Shown: positions 34,613-45,073, counted from the stretch's first letter. The stretch is 64,000 nucleotides of DNA from Maricaulis sp. (GCF_017643475.1 NZ_JAEPNI010000002.1:558001-622000); one strand, 5' to 3'. The notes: generated from the sequence alone by a model not told the origin. Numbers and translations are program-made.

Positions 34613-37123
34613 TTGAAACGTTCACTGACACTGAGAATTGTGGCGGCGATCCTGCTGTCGACCCTGACTCTCTCGGTATTGGCCACCATTCTGGTCGCCG
34701 TCAGTTTCTGGCGTGACATCGAGCGGCAACAGACCCAGTCCCTGGACATGTACATTGCGGAACGGGCGCACCGGGCCAATCACATGTTCGATGAGATCAG
34801 CCAGGCCCACGCATCCGCACTACGCGCTGTCGAACGCCGGCTGGACGGCTTGCCGGCCGAGCGGATCGACGAGGAATTCGACCGGCTTTTCCCGCTTCAG
34901 CCCGACGGGACACGGCGCTCCATCGACGCGCTGTTTGACGGCTATACCGATGACCATGGCAATTATCATCGCGGCGTCGCGGCCTTCATGAGCTCCCACG
35001 AACCTCTCGATACGACGAGAAAGCGCCTGTTGCTCGCGGCCTATAATGTTGTTGATCAAGGTGGCGAGATGCTGTCCGGGCATATCGACAATCTCTACCT
35101 GTTCACGCCCCAGAACGAGCTGGTCATTTCAGCGGCAGAGCGCGAGGACCGGATGATGTTTTATCGCCGCGATGCCACGCCGGACTTTGACCTCACCGCG
35201 TTCAGCTTCACCGACTTGGTGACGGCTGAGAACAATCCGGATGGTCATTTTGTCTGCGACGAGCTCTCCCAGCTCGCCTTCATCCAGAACCGGGAAGCCC
35301 TGACGACAGGCTGTTTCACACCCTTGCGCCGCGATGGCGAACACGTCGCGGCCTTCGGCACCACCGTTCAACTGCGCGCGCATTTTTTTGAGGCGATGAC
35401 GGACACGCTTCCCGATGGTCAGAACCTGTTTATCAACCAGGCCGGCCAGTTGATCGCCCATCGCAGCCTGCTTGATGGAGAGATTACCCAGGATGTGGTC
35501 GATGCGCTTGGAACAAGCCTCGGTATCGAAATGCTGCACCAGGCCATTCTGGCCACGGCAGAGGATAATGGCGCCCTGGTGACACCGGATGGCCGCTGGC
35601 TAGTGGGCTTTTCGCGCATGGAGGGACCGAACTGGTTCTTCGTGACATTGCTCGACCGCCAGGCCCTGCGCGCCGATGCCATTCGCGAAACCGCACGAAT
35701 CGTCATGCTCGCCGTCGTCGGCGTAGCCCTTCAGGCGCTCTTCCTGCTCTGGTATTTCCGCCAGCACATTGTTGATCCTCTGTTGCAGCTGACCCGGCGT
35801 TTCTCCCCCGCACTCGACCAGGCCCCCGCGACTGAGGTGAACACACACAAACTCGCTGTCCGGTCCGACGAAATCGGCACATTGGCACGTACCCTCGCCG
35901 ACCAGGATTTACGCAATCGCGAACTGCTCAACGAGCTTGAAGACCGGGTCGAGGCACGCACACGCCAGCTGGAAAAGGCCAACCAGGCCAAAGGCGAATT
36001 CATCGCCAACATGAGCCATGAATTGCGCACGCCGCTGAATGGTATCCACGGGCTCGCGCAGGCGCTGGAAACTGAGCTCAAGGAGCCGGAACAGAAGGAA
36101 CAGGCGCGGATGATCCAGGCGTCAGGCGAGACACTGACCCTGATGCTCAGCGATATTCTTGACCTGTCCAAGATCGAGGCGGGCAAGCTGGAGATGTCCC
36201 CAACCCAGGCACGACTGCCACAATTGCTGAGGGACATTCACGCTCTGTTTGCCGCGCAGGCCGAGGGCAAGGGGTTGAGTTTCACGCTGGAGCTGGATGA
36301 CACGCTACCCGAGTCCGGTGTTGTCGATGCACATCGCGTGCGCCAGTGCCTGTCCAACCTGCTCTCCAACGCGATCAAGTTCACCGATACCGGCAGCATC
36401 ACCACCCGCGCCAGCGCCCGACCGGTCGAGGCAGGACATCTCATCTCGGTGCGGGTCGAGGACAGCGGCATCGGCATGAGCGACGAGGTGATGGACAAGC
36501 TGTTCGCGCCCTTCCAGCAAGCCGACGCATCCATTTCCACACGTTTTGGCGGCACCGGGCTGGGCCTGGTCATATCGCGCAATCTCGCCAGGCTGCTGGA
36601 CGGCGACATCCGCGTGCGCTCCGCTGCAGGCCGTGGCTCGACCTTCACCTTCGAATTCCTGCTGACAGCCGAGGAGGCGAGCGCCGGCCCCGATACGGTG
36701 GCGAAAACACCGGTCGAACTGGCAAGGGACCCGCACTATGCAAGCCTGCACGACCGCTCGATCCTGCTGGTGGAAGACAATCTGATCAATCGCGAGGTCG
36801 CCAAGGCCTTCCTCAAACCTCTTGGCGCGAAAGTCGTCGAGGCGTTTGACGGCAAACAGGGTGTTGAAGCGGCGCGAAAGGAAGACATCGACCTGATTTT
36901 GATGGATATGCGCATGCCGATCATGGACGGCCTGGAAGCAACACGCCAGATCCGCGCCTTCGAAGACGACAAGGCGAAACTGCCGATCATTGCCCTCACA
37001 GCCAACGCCACCGAGGAAGACGCACGGGCCTGTCGCAAGGCCGGCATGAATGCCTTTGCCGCCAAACCGCTCAACGCATCGGACTTCTTCAATGCCATGC
37101 TCGAGGCGCTGGATACGGTCTAA
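34613..37123 (+). CDS. Hybrid sensor histidine kinase/response regulator
   Basis: 836 residues from a TTG (AGGGG 7 nt upstream). TM1 ~9-31, a periplasmic region of about 330 residues (dCache-like size), TM2 ~363-385, HAMP-like linker, HisKA with MSHELRTPLNGIHGLAQ (phospho-His ~469), HATPase with LSNLLSNAIKFTDTG, DSGIGMSDEV and GGTGLGLVISR, and a C-terminal receiver: SILLVEDNLINREVAKAFL, phospho-Asp in LILMDMRMPIMDG, and the switch K in FAAKPLN. Signal unknown. Placed directly after ccrM with inverted repeats between; ends in a 4-bp overlap with the convergent mutY. Confidence 0.93.
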   Translation: MKRSLTLRIVAAILLSTLTLSVLATILVAVSFWRDIERQQTQSLDMYIAERAHRANHMFDEISQAHASALRAVERRLDGLPAERIDEEFDRLFPLQPDGTRRSIDALFDGYTDDHGNYHRGVAAFMSSHEPLDTTRKRLLLAAYNVVDQGGEMLSGHIDNLYLFTPQNELVISAAEREDRMMFYRRDATPDFDLTAFSFTDLVTAENNPDGHFVCDELSQLAFIQNREALTTGCFTPLRRDGEHVAAFGTTVQLRAHFFEAMTDTLPDGQNLFINQAGQLIAHRSLLDGEITQDVVDALGTSLGIEMLHQAILATAEDNGALVTPDGRWLVGFSRMEGPNWFFVTLLDRQALRADAIRETARIVMLAVVGVALQALFLLWYFRQHIVDPLLQLTRRFSPALDQAPATEVNTHKLAVRSDEIGTLARTLADQDLRNRELLNELEDRVEARTRQLEKANQAKGEFIANMSHELRTPLNGIHGLAQALETELKEPEQKEQARMIQASGETLTLMLSDILDLSKIEAGKLEMSPTQARLPQLLRDIHALFAAQAEGKGLSFTLELDDTLPESGVVDAHRVRQCLSNLLSNAIKFTDTGSITTRASARPVEAGHLISVRVEDSGIGMSDEVMDKLFAPFQQADASISTRFGGTGLGLVISRNLARLLDGDIRVRSAAGRGSTFTFEFLLTAEEASAGPDTVAKTPVELARDPHYASLHDRSILLVEDNLINREVAKAFLKPLGAKVVEAFDGKQGVEAARKEDIDLILMDMRMPIMDGLEATRQIRAFEDDKAKLPIIALTANATEEDARACRKAGMNAFAAKPLNASDFFNAMLEALDTV

Positions 37124-38181
37124 CCGCCGCTTCGGCTGCGCACCGCCAGCACCTTGCGCATAACGCTGGGCAGGGCCTCCATGTCCAGCGTCTCTTCACT
37201 CACCCAGTCACCGCTGCAGGGTGTCCAGTCGGCAGGCGCCGCCGCTTCACGGACATCCAGTCTCAGCTCGAAATGCGTGAAAACGTGTTTCACCTCGCCC
37301 CGCTCAGTCCACCCATCGGCAAAGGGCGGCAACCAGTCCGGCAGTTCCGTTTTCCAGTCTGTAGACGGGATTTCTCGCATCCCGCCCAGCAGACCCTTGT
37401 CGGCTCGCGTACGCAGCCAGACCTGCCTGTCACGGCGCACCAGCCAGGCAAAACCCCGCCTCACAGGCTTGGGCTTTTTCTTTTCCTTGAGCGGATACCG
37501 AAGCGCATCGCCCTCAGCCCGCGCCTGGCAATCCGTCGACCAGGGACAGCGCTCACAGTCCGGCGCCCGGGGCGTGCACACGGTTGCTCCCAGATCCATG
37601 ATCGCCTGGGCGTAATCGCCGGACCGCGCCTCGCACGCGATCCCGGCTGCCAGCCTCTTGATCTCCGGCTTGGCCTTGGGCAGAGCAGTTTGCACACGAT
37701 AGAAACGCGTGATCACCCGCTCGACATTGCCATCCACCACGCTCGCCGGCTTGTTGAAGGCGGCCGCCAGAATGGCGTTGGCTGTGTATTCCCCGACACC
37801 TGGCAAAGCCAGCAGGCCCTTCAGCGTGTCCGGAAAAACCCCGTTCAGCTCGCCCGCCACCATCTGCGCACAGGCGTGCAGATTGCGGGCCCGCGCGTAA
37901 TACCCCAGTCCGGCCCACTCGCGCATGACATCCTCACGTGGCGCAGCTGCCAGGTTCTCAACCCCCGGCCACAGCTCAAGGAAACGATGCCAATAGGGCG
38001 TGGCGTGCGGCACGGTCGTCTGCTGCAGCATGATCTCCGACAGCCAGATCGCATACGGGTCGGCAACCACTCCCGCGACCCGGTCCTCCGGGCGGATGCG
38101 CCAGGGCAGACTTCGGCCTTCGCGGTCATACCAGTCCAGCAGGCGGTCTTTGAGCGTGGTGGTGTCGGCACGGTTTTGCAT
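37120..38181 (-). CDS. mutY: A/G-specific adenine glycosylase
   Basis: 353 residues. Helix-hairpin-helix region ALPGVGEYTANAILAAAFN followed by VVDGNVERV with the catalytic Asp; the glutamate precedes MLQQTTV. The 4Fe-4S cluster shows the exact spacing C-x6-C-x2-C-x5-C (CTPRAPDCERCPWSTDC). The C-terminal NUDIX-like domain recognises 8-oxoG. It removes adenine opposite 8-oxoguanine. Divergent from the DUF721 gene. Confidence 0.96.
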   Translation of the reverse strand: MQNRADTTTLKDRLLDWYDREGRSLPWRIRPEDRVAGVVADPYAIWLSEIMLQQTTVPHATPYWHRFLELWPGVENLAAAPREDVMREWAGLGYYARARNLHACAQMVAGELNGVFPDTLKGLLALPGVGEYTANAILAAAFNKPASVVDGNVERVITRFYRVQTALPKAKPEIKRLAAGIACEARSGDYAQAIMDLGATVCTPRAPDCERCPWSTDCQARAEGDALRYPLKEKKKPKPVRRGFAWLVRRDRQVWLRTRADKGLLGGMREIPSTDWKTELPDWLPPFADGWTERGEVKHVFTHFELRLDVREAAAPADWTPCSGDWVSEETLDMEALPSVMRKVLAVRSRSGG

Positions 38182-38216
38182 GAGGCGTCAGCTTGCGGGA
38201 TTTGGGCAAAGGCGCA

Positions 38217-38756
38217 ATGCTGCGTGACATGAAACAACGCCCCTCACAGTCAAGCCTGGAACAGGAAGCCGGACGCTATCTGCAGGACCATCGCGGTCGT
38301 GCAGCGATCCGCCCTGCCCCGCGCGCCGGACGGGCCGCCGAGCGCATCCTGCGTCCGCTGGCCAAAAAGTTCGGTGTCGGCGTTGACCAGCTCACGCAAT
38401 ACTGGCCAGAGATAGTCGGTCAGCGTCTGGCCCAGTGGAGCTCACCCAAATCCATTCAGCGCACCGGCGGAATTTCGACCCTGATTGTGGAAGCACGCGG
38501 CCCGGCCGCAGCTGTCCTGCAGGCCGAGAGCCGTCGCATCCTGGAGCGCGTAAGCACTTATGCCGGCGCTCGCTCACCCACTCGCCTGCGTGTCGTACAG
38601 GGCCGTATGCGGCCTGCGCCGACAGGCGAAAACAGCATGAATTCAGCGCAAGCCAGTTCACAAAACAGCGAGAAGGTAGAGACTTCTGCGGAGGCGCGGT
38701 TATTGTCCGCCTTGAAACGTTTTGACAAATCCGTCAAAGCCCGTGGCGGAAACTGA
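38217..38756 (+). CDS. DUF721 (DciA-like) protein
   Basis: 179 residues from ATG 38217 (AAAGG 4 nt before it; ATG 38229 also possible). The core KKFGVGVDQLTQYWPEIVG, then WSSPKSIQ and GISTLIVEARGPAAAVLQAE, matches DUF721, related to the DciA helicase operator that helps load DnaB. The C-terminus is less conserved. It begins the run toward smc and lies beside mutY, the usual alphaproteobacterial order. Confidence 0.75.
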   Translation: MLRDMKQRPSQSSLEQEAGRYLQDHRGRAAIRPAPRAGRAAERILRPLAKKFGVGVDQLTQYWPEIVGQRLAQWSSPKSIQRTGGISTLIVEARGPAAAVLQAESRRILERVSTYAGARSPTRLRVVQGRMRPAPTGENSMNSAQASSQNSEKVETSAEARLLSALKRFDKSVKARGGN

Positions 38757-38774
38757 TTATCTGAGGGGATAGGA

Positions 38775-39497
38775 ATGAGCGTTACTCGTCGATTCTTCAC
38801 TGCCGTGACCATGACGGCCTCACTAGCTCTGGCCGCTTGCGGCGGAGGGTCCAACGGCTCGATCGACAGCGCCGGTGCAAATGAACGCAGCCTCGGCTCG
38901 GCCGACGCCCCGGTCACCATGATCGAATACGCGTCTGTATCCTGCGGTCACTGCGCCACCTTCCACGAGGAAGTCTGGGACACGCTGGAGACTGATTTCA
39001 TCTCAACCGGCCAGATCCGCTTTGTGATGCGCGAAATGCTCAGCGGCGAGCCGCGCCTGGCTGCAGCCGGCTTTGCGCTGGCACACTGTGTCTCCGACGA
39101 TCGTTATTTCGACATGATCAGCCTGTTGATGCAGCAACAGCGCGCAATCTTCCAGGCCGCGAGCCAGCCGGGCGGTGCCCGCCGGCAATACGTAGCGATC
39201 GCCCGTTCCATGGGCCTGTCTGAAAGCGAGATGGACACCTGCCTGAATGATGAGAGCATCTACCAGTCCATCCTCGACAGCCATGAGCGCGCTGGCGAGG
39301 CGGGCATCACTGGTACGCCGCGTTTTGTCTTCAACGGCCAGTTGCTCGACAGCGAACGCGATGGCAATCGTTCCGTCTTCACGCTGGGCGGCAATGTGGT
39401 TCTGATTGATGGCGAGCCGGTTGACGCAATCGTCGACGCCGAGACCTTCAGCCGCCTGATCAACCATCTCGTCCAACAAGCGTCTTCTGAAGGCTAG
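38775..39497 (+). CDS. DsbA-like lipoprotein with CGHC motif
   Basis: 240 residues. Lipobox LAAC at ~22. The thioredoxin-fold domain has SADAPVTMIEYASVSCGHCATFHEE with CGHC at the active site, and a cis-Pro loop GITGTPRFVFNGQLL. Thiol oxidoreductase of the DsbA/DSBA_4 type, probably membrane-anchored in the periplasm. 18 nt after DUF721 and 5 nt before a second DsbA-like gene, so one operon. Confidence 0.88.
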   Translation: MSVTRRFFTAVTMTASLALAACGGGSNGSIDSAGANERSLGSADAPVTMIEYASVSCGHCATFHEEVWDTLETDFISTGQIRFVMREMLSGEPRLAAAGFALAHCVSDDRYFDMISLLMQQQRAIFQAASQPGGARRQYVAIARSMGLSESEMDTCLNDESIYQSILDSHERAGEAGITGTPRFVFNGQLLDSERDGNRSVFTLGGNVVLIDGEPVDAIVDAETFSRLINHLVQQASSEG

Positions 39498-39502
39498 AGA
39501 CA

Positions 39503-40216
39503 ATGACTGTTGTGATGCGTTCCCTTGTCGTCCTCATGATCTCCGTGTTTGCGCTGGGGAGCGCATACGCACAGCAGTCATCCACGCCGCCACCTCCGCC
39601 GCAGGACGTAATCCTCGGCGCGAGCGATGCGCCGCTGGAAATCATCGAATACGGCTCCTATGCCTGCCCGCACTGTGGCCATTTCCACGAAGAGAACTGG
39701 CACATGATCAACTCGGAATTTGTTGAAACGGGCCAGGTCCGTTTCATCTTCCGCCCGATCATCACCCAGCCGGAGCAAATGGCCGCGGCCGGTGCCTTCC
39801 TCAGCTATTGCGTCGATGAAGAGCGTTATTACGACGCCGTCGACCTGTTGTTCACCGAACAGGCCAATATCCTGGACGGACTGCGCAACCAGAGCGACGT
39901 CTTGTCGATCTATGCGCGGGTTGCCGGCGCCCTTGGCAAGACGCAGGACGAGATGCTCGCCTGTTTCAATGACGAGGCCAATCACCTGCGTCTCACATCA
40001 AATCTCTACCAGGCCAGCCTGGACCAGGTCGGCGGCACGCCGACCTTCCTCTTCAATGGCGAGCTGCTCTCCGGCCAGCGCATCGATGGAGAGCTCGTTC
40101 TCATCTGGCGTGGCGAACCACTTCTCATCAATGGGGAAAGGGTTTCCGGCGACTTCGATGAAGACTCCTTCAGGAGAATCATTCTTCACTTTCTGACAGA
40201 GTCCGATTCGGACTAG
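39503..40216 (+). CDS. DsbA-like thiol oxidoreductase with CPHC motif
   Basis: 237 residues with a signal peptide (VLMISVFALGSAYAQ) and no lipobox. Active site CPHCGHFHEENW; cis-Pro loop GGTPTFLFNGELL. CPHC is the classical DsbA-type sequence, so this may be the soluble oxidase, while the preceding CGHC protein is lipid-anchored. Both stand directly upstream of smc, as does a DsbA-like gene in related genomes. Confidence 0.88.
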   Translation: MTVVMRSLVVLMISVFALGSAYAQQSSTPPPPPQDVILGASDAPLEIIEYGSYACPHCGHFHEENWHMINSEFVETGQVRFIFRPIITQPEQMAAAGAFLSYCVDEERYYDAVDLLFTEQANILDGLRNQSDVLSIYARVAGALGKTQDEMLACFNDEANHLRLTSNLYQASLDQVGGTPTFLFNGELLSGQRIDGELVLIWRGEPLLINGERVSGDFDEDSFRRIILHFLTESDSD

Positions 40217-40282
40217 ACATTTTGTCAGGAAAGCGCCGCATTTGCCTTGCATGCTTGGTGAAAGTGGCGTTGCGGAGGTCAG

Positions 40283-43200
40283 GTGAAGTTCACTCAGCTC
40301 AGGCTGACCGGATTTAAATCCTTCGTCGATCCGACCGAATTGCGGATCGATCCGGGTTTGACCGGAATTATTGGGCCGAACGGGTGCGGCAAGTCCAACC
40401 TGCTCGAAGCCCTGCGCTGGGTCATGGGTGCCACCTCTGCCAAGTCGCTGCGCGGCGGCGGTATGGAAGACGTCATCTTCGCCGGCACCGACATGCGCCC
40501 GGCTCGCAACCATGCTGAAGTTGTCCTGACCATCGACAATGCGGAGCGTCGTGCTCCGCCGGCCTTCAATGACGCGCCGACGTTGGAAGTCACCCGTCGG
40601 ATCACCCGTGGTGCCGGCTCTGCCTACAAGATCAATGGAGAGGAAGTCCGCGCCAAGGACGTCCAGCTGCTGTTCGCCGACGCCGGCACGGGCGCCAACT
40701 CGCCCGCTCTCGTCCGCCAGGGCCAGATCTCCGAACTCATCGCTGCCAAGCCGCAGAACCGCCGCCGTGTTCTCGAAGAAGCCGCTGGCGTCTCCGGTCT
40801 GCGCGCGCGCCGGCACGAGGCGGAGCTGCGCCTAAAGGGTGCCGAGACCAATCTAGAGCGCCTGCAGGAGGTCATCGACGAGACGGACAGTCGTCACTCG
40901 GCCCTGCAGAAACAGGCGCGCCAGGCCTCTCGCTACCGCAAGCTTTCCACCAGCATCCGCACGCTGGAAGCGGCCGTCTGGCTGAACCGCTGGCGCCATG
41001 CCGCCAGCCAGGTCGAGGAAGCCGAAGGTGCACTGGCCGAATGCCTGGAAGCCGCCGAGACGGCGACCCGCTCCGCCGCTGATGCCCGGACAAAGGCCGA
41101 GGTCGAGGCCGCGGCCCGAGAGCCCGCACGCCTGGCAGAGGCCGAGGCCGCCGCAGCCCTGCGGGCGCTGGAGCGCGAACGCGATCGACTGGAACGCGAT
41201 GCGAGCGACGTGCAGAACCGCATTACCGGTTTTGAAACCCGGCTGAACGAGCTCGCGGCCTCCACCCGCCGCGAGGAACAGATCGCCGAGGATGCCGAGA
41301 GCTCGCGCGGTGAAACCGCCGCCCAGATCGAGCGTCTGGACGAGGAAACCAACAAGGAGAAGGACGCGCTGTCCTTTGCCGAGGCCGCGTCGAGGGATGC
41401 CGAGGAGCGCCGCACCCAGAAGGAAGCCGTTCTGGACGCGAAGGCCCGCGAGGCTGCCGAGAACCGTGCTGCCCTGGAAGCGGCTCGCCGTGATGCCGAA
41501 CGCCTGGCCGCACGCCTCAACCAGATCGAGCGCGAGATGACCTCGGCGACCGAAGAGCTGGAACGTGTCCAGGCCTCCACCGCCCTGGCCGATCTGGCTG
41601 ATGCCGAGACCGCCGTGGAAACTGCGGAACAGGCGCTGACCCTCGCCAAGACTCGTTCGGAAACCGCTGACGCCATCCGCTCCGAGGCCGAGGGCGCGTT
41701 TGAACAGGCGATGGACATTTATCGCCAACGCCAGTCCGACCATGAAGCCCTGCAGCGCGAGGCGCAGGCGCTGGAACGCCTGCTGGCATCCTCCACCCAG
41801 GACACGCCCAACCCTGCCGTTGACGCCGTTCGCGCCCGCCCGGGTTTCGAGCAGGCCCTGGCCGCAGCGCTCGGCGATGACCTCGATGCCTCGCTGGATG
41901 ATGACGCCCCGCGCCACTGGCAGGAAATCGCCATCAAGCTGGACCAGCTGCCCGGTGGCTCGGTGCCGCTGTCCGACCACGTCAAGGCACCTGCCGCCCT
42001 CAAGGCGCGCCTCGACTCCATCGGCGTGGTCAAGCCGGAGCGCGCGGAAGAAGCTTCGAAAAAGCTCAAGCCGGGCCAGATCATCGTCACCCAGGAGGGT
42101 GATCTCTGGCGCTGGGACGGTCTGGTCGCCCGGGCCGACGCTCCAACAGCTGCCGTCGCCCGCCTTGAACAGCGAAATCGCCTCGAGGAAATCGAGAGCG
42201 AGCTGAAAGCTCAAACGGGGCCGCTGGAAACGGCGCTTGAAGAGAAGGACGCGGCCCACTCCGCTGTCAGCAAGGCACGCCAGGACGCCATCGCCGCCCG
42301 CGAAGCCCTGCCGGAAGCAGACCGGTCTGCCCGCAGCGCCATCAATCGTGTTGGTGATCTGCGCGAGAAGGCCGCCAAGGACGGTGCCCGCGCCACGGCC
42401 CTCAAGGAACGCCTGGAACGCCTGGCCGCGGAACTCGCTGAAACCCGCGCCGCTCACGAGACCGCCGCCCTGGCGTGTGAAGCCGATGCCCAGGCAGAAG
42501 CGGATATCGAGGCGCTGGAACTGGCGCGCGAGGAAGCTGAACGTGCCCGCATGGCCGCCGCCGACGCCCGCGCTGCCTTTGAGAGCGTCCGCCGCGAATC
42601 GGAAATGCGCAAACAGCGCAAGGTCGCCCTGCAACGCGAACATGATGCCTGGGCCAAGCGCTGTGAAAGCGCGCGCAACCAGCTGGGCGATATTGCCAAA
42701 CAGATCAGCGAGACCGAGACGCGGCTGACCGAAACCCGCGAACTGCCGGCCAAGCTGGAGGAACAGCTCCACGCGCTCGGTGACAAGATCGACAAGGCGG
42801 AAGACGTCGCACGCGAAGCTCGAGAAAAAGCCAGCGCCACCGAGGACCAGGTCAAGGATGCTGACAGCGCCGCCCGCAAGGCCGAGGCCGCCGCCTCTGC
42901 TGCCCGGGAAAGCCGCGCCGCAGCCGAAGCCCGCCTGTCTGGCGCACGCGAACGCCTCAACGAAACCACGGAACGTCTTCAGGACGCGACCGGGTCTGCA
43001 CCAGGTGCACTGGCCGCACGAATCGAGGACGAGGACATCACCAGCCTGTCCCCGGACGAGCTGGAGCGCCGCCTCAACGAGGCCCGCGCTTCACGTGATC
43101 GCCTGGGCGCGGTCAATCTGCGGGCTGACGAAGAGGCTGAGGAACTGGCCAAGACCGTCGAGGAAATGGCCAAGGAGCGCGATGACCTGCTGGAAGCCAT

Positions 43201-43729
43201 CAGCCGCCTGCGCAAGGCGGTGGATGAACTCTCCCGCGAAGGCCGGGCGCGCCTGCTTGAGGCTTTTGAAATCGTCGACGGACATTTCCGCAATCTGTTT
43301 GCCACCCTGTTCGAGGGTGGCCATGCCGAGCTGCGCCTGACCGAGGATGATGATCCGCTGGAAGCCGGGCTGGAGATCTTCGCCTGCCCGCCGGGCAAGA
43401 AACTCGACTCAATGTCACTGATGTCCGGTGGCGAACAGGCGCTGACCGCGTCCGCACTGATCTTTGCGGTCTTCCTCTCTAATCCGGCCCCGGTCTGTGT
43501 GATGGATGAGGTCGACGCCCCGCTCGATGACGCCAATGTCGACCGCTATTGCCGCATGCTGGCGGAAATGCGCCGCCTGACCGAGACCCGTTTCCTGGTC
43601 ATCACCCACAATCCGCTGACCATGTCACGGGTCGATCGCCTGTTCGGCGTGACCATGGCCGAACGCGGCGTTTCGCAACTTGTCTCGGTGGACCTGGTAG
43701 CCGCGGAACAGTTGATCGCGGCCGAATAG
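40283..43729 (+). CDS. smc: Chromosome segregation protein SMC
   Basis: 1148 residues from a GTG with GGAGG 4 nt upstream. Head N-terminus with Walker A GPNGCGKSNLLEALRW; coiled coil ~165-500; hinge ~505-620 (DAVRARPGFEQALAAALGDD); second coiled coil; head C-terminus with signature LMSGGEQALTASALIF and Walker B VCVMDEVDAPLDDANVDRY. Full-length condensin subunit that compacts and aligns chromosome arms with ScpA/ScpB (not in this window). Transcribed after the two DsbA-like genes. Confidence 0.97.
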   Translation: MKFTQLRLTGFKSFVDPTELRIDPGLTGIIGPNGCGKSNLLEALRWVMGATSAKSLRGGGMEDVIFAGTDMRPARNHAEVVLTIDNAERRAPPAFNDAPTLEVTRRITRGAGSAYKINGEEVRAKDVQLLFADAGTGANSPALVRQGQISELIAAKPQNRRRVLEEAAGVSGLRARRHEAELRLKGAETNLERLQEVIDETDSRHSALQKQARQASRYRKLSTSIRTLEAAVWLNRWRHAASQVEEAEGALAECLEAAETATRSAADARTKAEVEAAAREPARLAEAEAAAALRALERERDRLERDASDVQNRITGFETRLNELAASTRREEQIAEDAESSRGETAAQIERLDEETNKEKDALSFAEAASRDAEERRTQKEAVLDAKAREAAENRAALEAARRDAERLAARLNQIEREMTSATEELERVQASTALADLADAETAVETAEQALTLAKTRSETADAIRSEAEGAFEQAMDIYRQRQSDHEALQREAQALERLLASSTQDTPNPAVDAVRARPGFEQALAAALGDDLDASLDDDAPRHWQEIAIKLDQLPGGSVPLSDHVKAPAALKARLDSIGVVKPERAEEASKKLKPGQIIVTQEGDLWRWDGLVARADAPTAAVARLEQRNRLEEIESELKAQTGPLETALEEKDAAHSAVSKARQDAIAAREALPEADRSARSAINRVGDLREKAAKDGARATALKERLERLAAELAETRAAHETAALACEADAQAEADIEALELAREEAERARMAAADARAAFESVRRESEMRKQRKVALQREHDAWAKRCESARNQLGDIAKQISETETRLTETRELPAKLEEQLHALGDKIDKAEDVAREAREKASATEDQVKDADSAARKAEAAASAARESRAAAEARLSGARERLNETTERLQDATGSAPGALAARIEDEDITSLSPDELERRLNEARASRDRLGAVNLRADEEAEELAKTVEEMAKERDDLLEAISRLRKAVDELSREGRARLLEAFEIVDGHFRNLFATLFEGGHAELRLTEDDDPLEAGLEIFACPPGKKLDSMSLMSGGEQALTASALIFAVFLSNPAPVCVMDEVDAPLDDANVDRYCRMLAEMRRLTETRFLVITHNPLTMSRVDRLFGVTMAERGVSQLVSVDLVAAEQLIAAE

Positions 43730-43776
43730 CAATTTATTGCTTTAATTACTTACACTTACCGCACCCGCACCATTGC

Positions 43777-43805
43777 TTGACTTGTCCAAGCCCCGAGGAT
43801 AGTTT
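43777..43805 (+). promoter_or_regulatory. Promoter of the F0 operon
   Basis: TTGACT (43777-43782), 17-bp spacer, TAGTTT (43800-43805), 33 bp before the atpI start. Confidence 0.6.
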
Positions 43806-43838
43806 GCGCGCGCCTATGGGGGGTCCTCTTTCATAGGT

Positions 43839-44174
43839 GTGCCGATTAATCAGTCTTGTGAAGACAACACTCTGAGCGACCCATCCAAATCCGACCTCGA
43901 AGCCTTGCAGCAGCGTATTGACGCGCAGCGCGAAGCCCGCAGAGCAAAGACGCAGGATGAGCCGCGATCCGCATGGTCCCTCGGGATGCGATACGGATCC
44001 GAGTTCTTCGCAGGCGTGTTCGTCGGATCCGCGCTGGGTTTCATTGTAGACCTGGTCGCTGGTTCGGGACCGTGGGGACTGGTCATCGGAACAATGTTCG
44101 GCTTCGCCTCGGGCACATTGAATGTGGTCAGGGCCGCCAAAGAGATTAATTCGGAAACAAACAGCGAAAGCTGA
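43839..44174 (+). CDS. atpI: ATP synthase protein I
   Basis: 111 residues from a GTG. A charged N-terminus (SDLEALQQRIDAQREARR) and two membrane spans (FFAGVFVGSALGFIVDLVAG and WGLVIGTMFGFASGTLNVV) fit AtpI, an accessory of F0 assembly. First gene of the F0 operon. Confidence 0.85.
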   Translation: MPINQSCEDNTLSDPSKSDLEALQQRIDAQREARRAKTQDEPRSAWSLGMRYGSEFFAGVFVGSALGFIVDLVAGSGPWGLVIGTMFGFASGTLNVVRAAKEINSETNSES

Positions 44175-44227
44175 CGTTTCCTTGGGTAGACAGCGGCTTG
44201 TTCCGCAAGACATGAAAGAGGCCGGGC

Positions 44228-45022
44228 GTGGCAGACACCAACCCGATCAAGCAGTTCGAAGTCCACACGGTGGAGTTCTTCGGTCGCGAGCTTCATTTTG
44301 AGCTCTTCGGCTACGATCTGTCCTTTACCAACTCCAGCTTCTTCATGGTCCTGACCTCGGTTTTGACCATCGTGCTGTTTTCCACCGCTATGGGGCGTCG
44401 TGCGACGATCCCGAGCCGTTCGCAGTCGGTGGCCGAGATCATCTACGGTTTTGTGGCAGACATGTTGCGCTCGACGGCGGGTTCCGACGCGCTGCGCTTC
44501 TTCCCGTTTGTCTTTACGCTCTTCATCTTCATCCTGGTCGCCAACATGCTCGGCATGTTCCCGTATTTCCCGGCGCCGGGCTGGCACTCCTTCACCATCA
44601 CCTCGCACATCATCGTCACGGCGGCCCTCGCTATGATGGTCTGGCTGACGGTGCTGGTTTACGGCCTTTTCAAGAACGGCCCGAAATTCTTCAAGCTCTT
44701 CGTACCTTCCGGTGTACCGATGTACATCCTGCCTTTCGTGACGGTGATCGAGATCATCTCTTTCGTCAGCCGTCCGATTTCGCACTCGGTACGTCTGTTC
44801 GCGAACATGCTGGCAGGTCACATCCTGCTCAAAGTGTTCGCCGGCTTCATCGTCATGCTTGCAGGCGCTCTGGGCGCGGCCGGTTACCTCGTCGGTATCC
44901 TTCCGTTCGCCATGACGCTGGCGCTGACGGCTCTCGAATTCCTGGTCGCTTTCCTGCAGGCATATGTCTTCGCGATCCTGACCTGCATCTACCTTTCCGA
45001 CGCCCTGCACCCAGGACACTAA
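44228..45022 (+). CDS. atpB: F0 ATP synthase subunit a
   Basis: 264 residues from a GTG (AGAGG upstream). Several spans; the essential arginine in [12 protein letters not shown], plus FPYFPAPGW and a conserved C-terminal [19 protein letters not shown]. It forms the proton half-channels against the c ring. Confidence 0.96.
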   Translation: MADTNPIKQFEVHTVEFFGRELHFELFGYDLSFTNSSFFMVLTSVLTIVLFSTAMGRRATIPSRSQSVAEIIYGFVADMLRSTAGSDALRFFPFVFTLFIFILVANMLGMFPYFPAPGWHSFTITSHIIVTAALAMMVWLTVLVYGLFKNGPKFFKLFVPSGVPMYILPFVTVIEIISFVSRPISHSVRLFANMLAGHILLKVFAGFIVMLAGALGAAGYLVGILPFAMTLALTALEFLVAFLQAYVFAILTCIYLSDALHPGH

Positions 45023-45073
45023 GCAGGACGTCGTTTCACTCACAGCTACACGATCTTCTAAAGGAGTTTCAAA

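Noticed and set aside
40853-42772. 639-residue frame opposite smc
   Set aside because: Antisense shadow of the alanine/glutamate-rich coiled coil; no ribosome site or family motifs.
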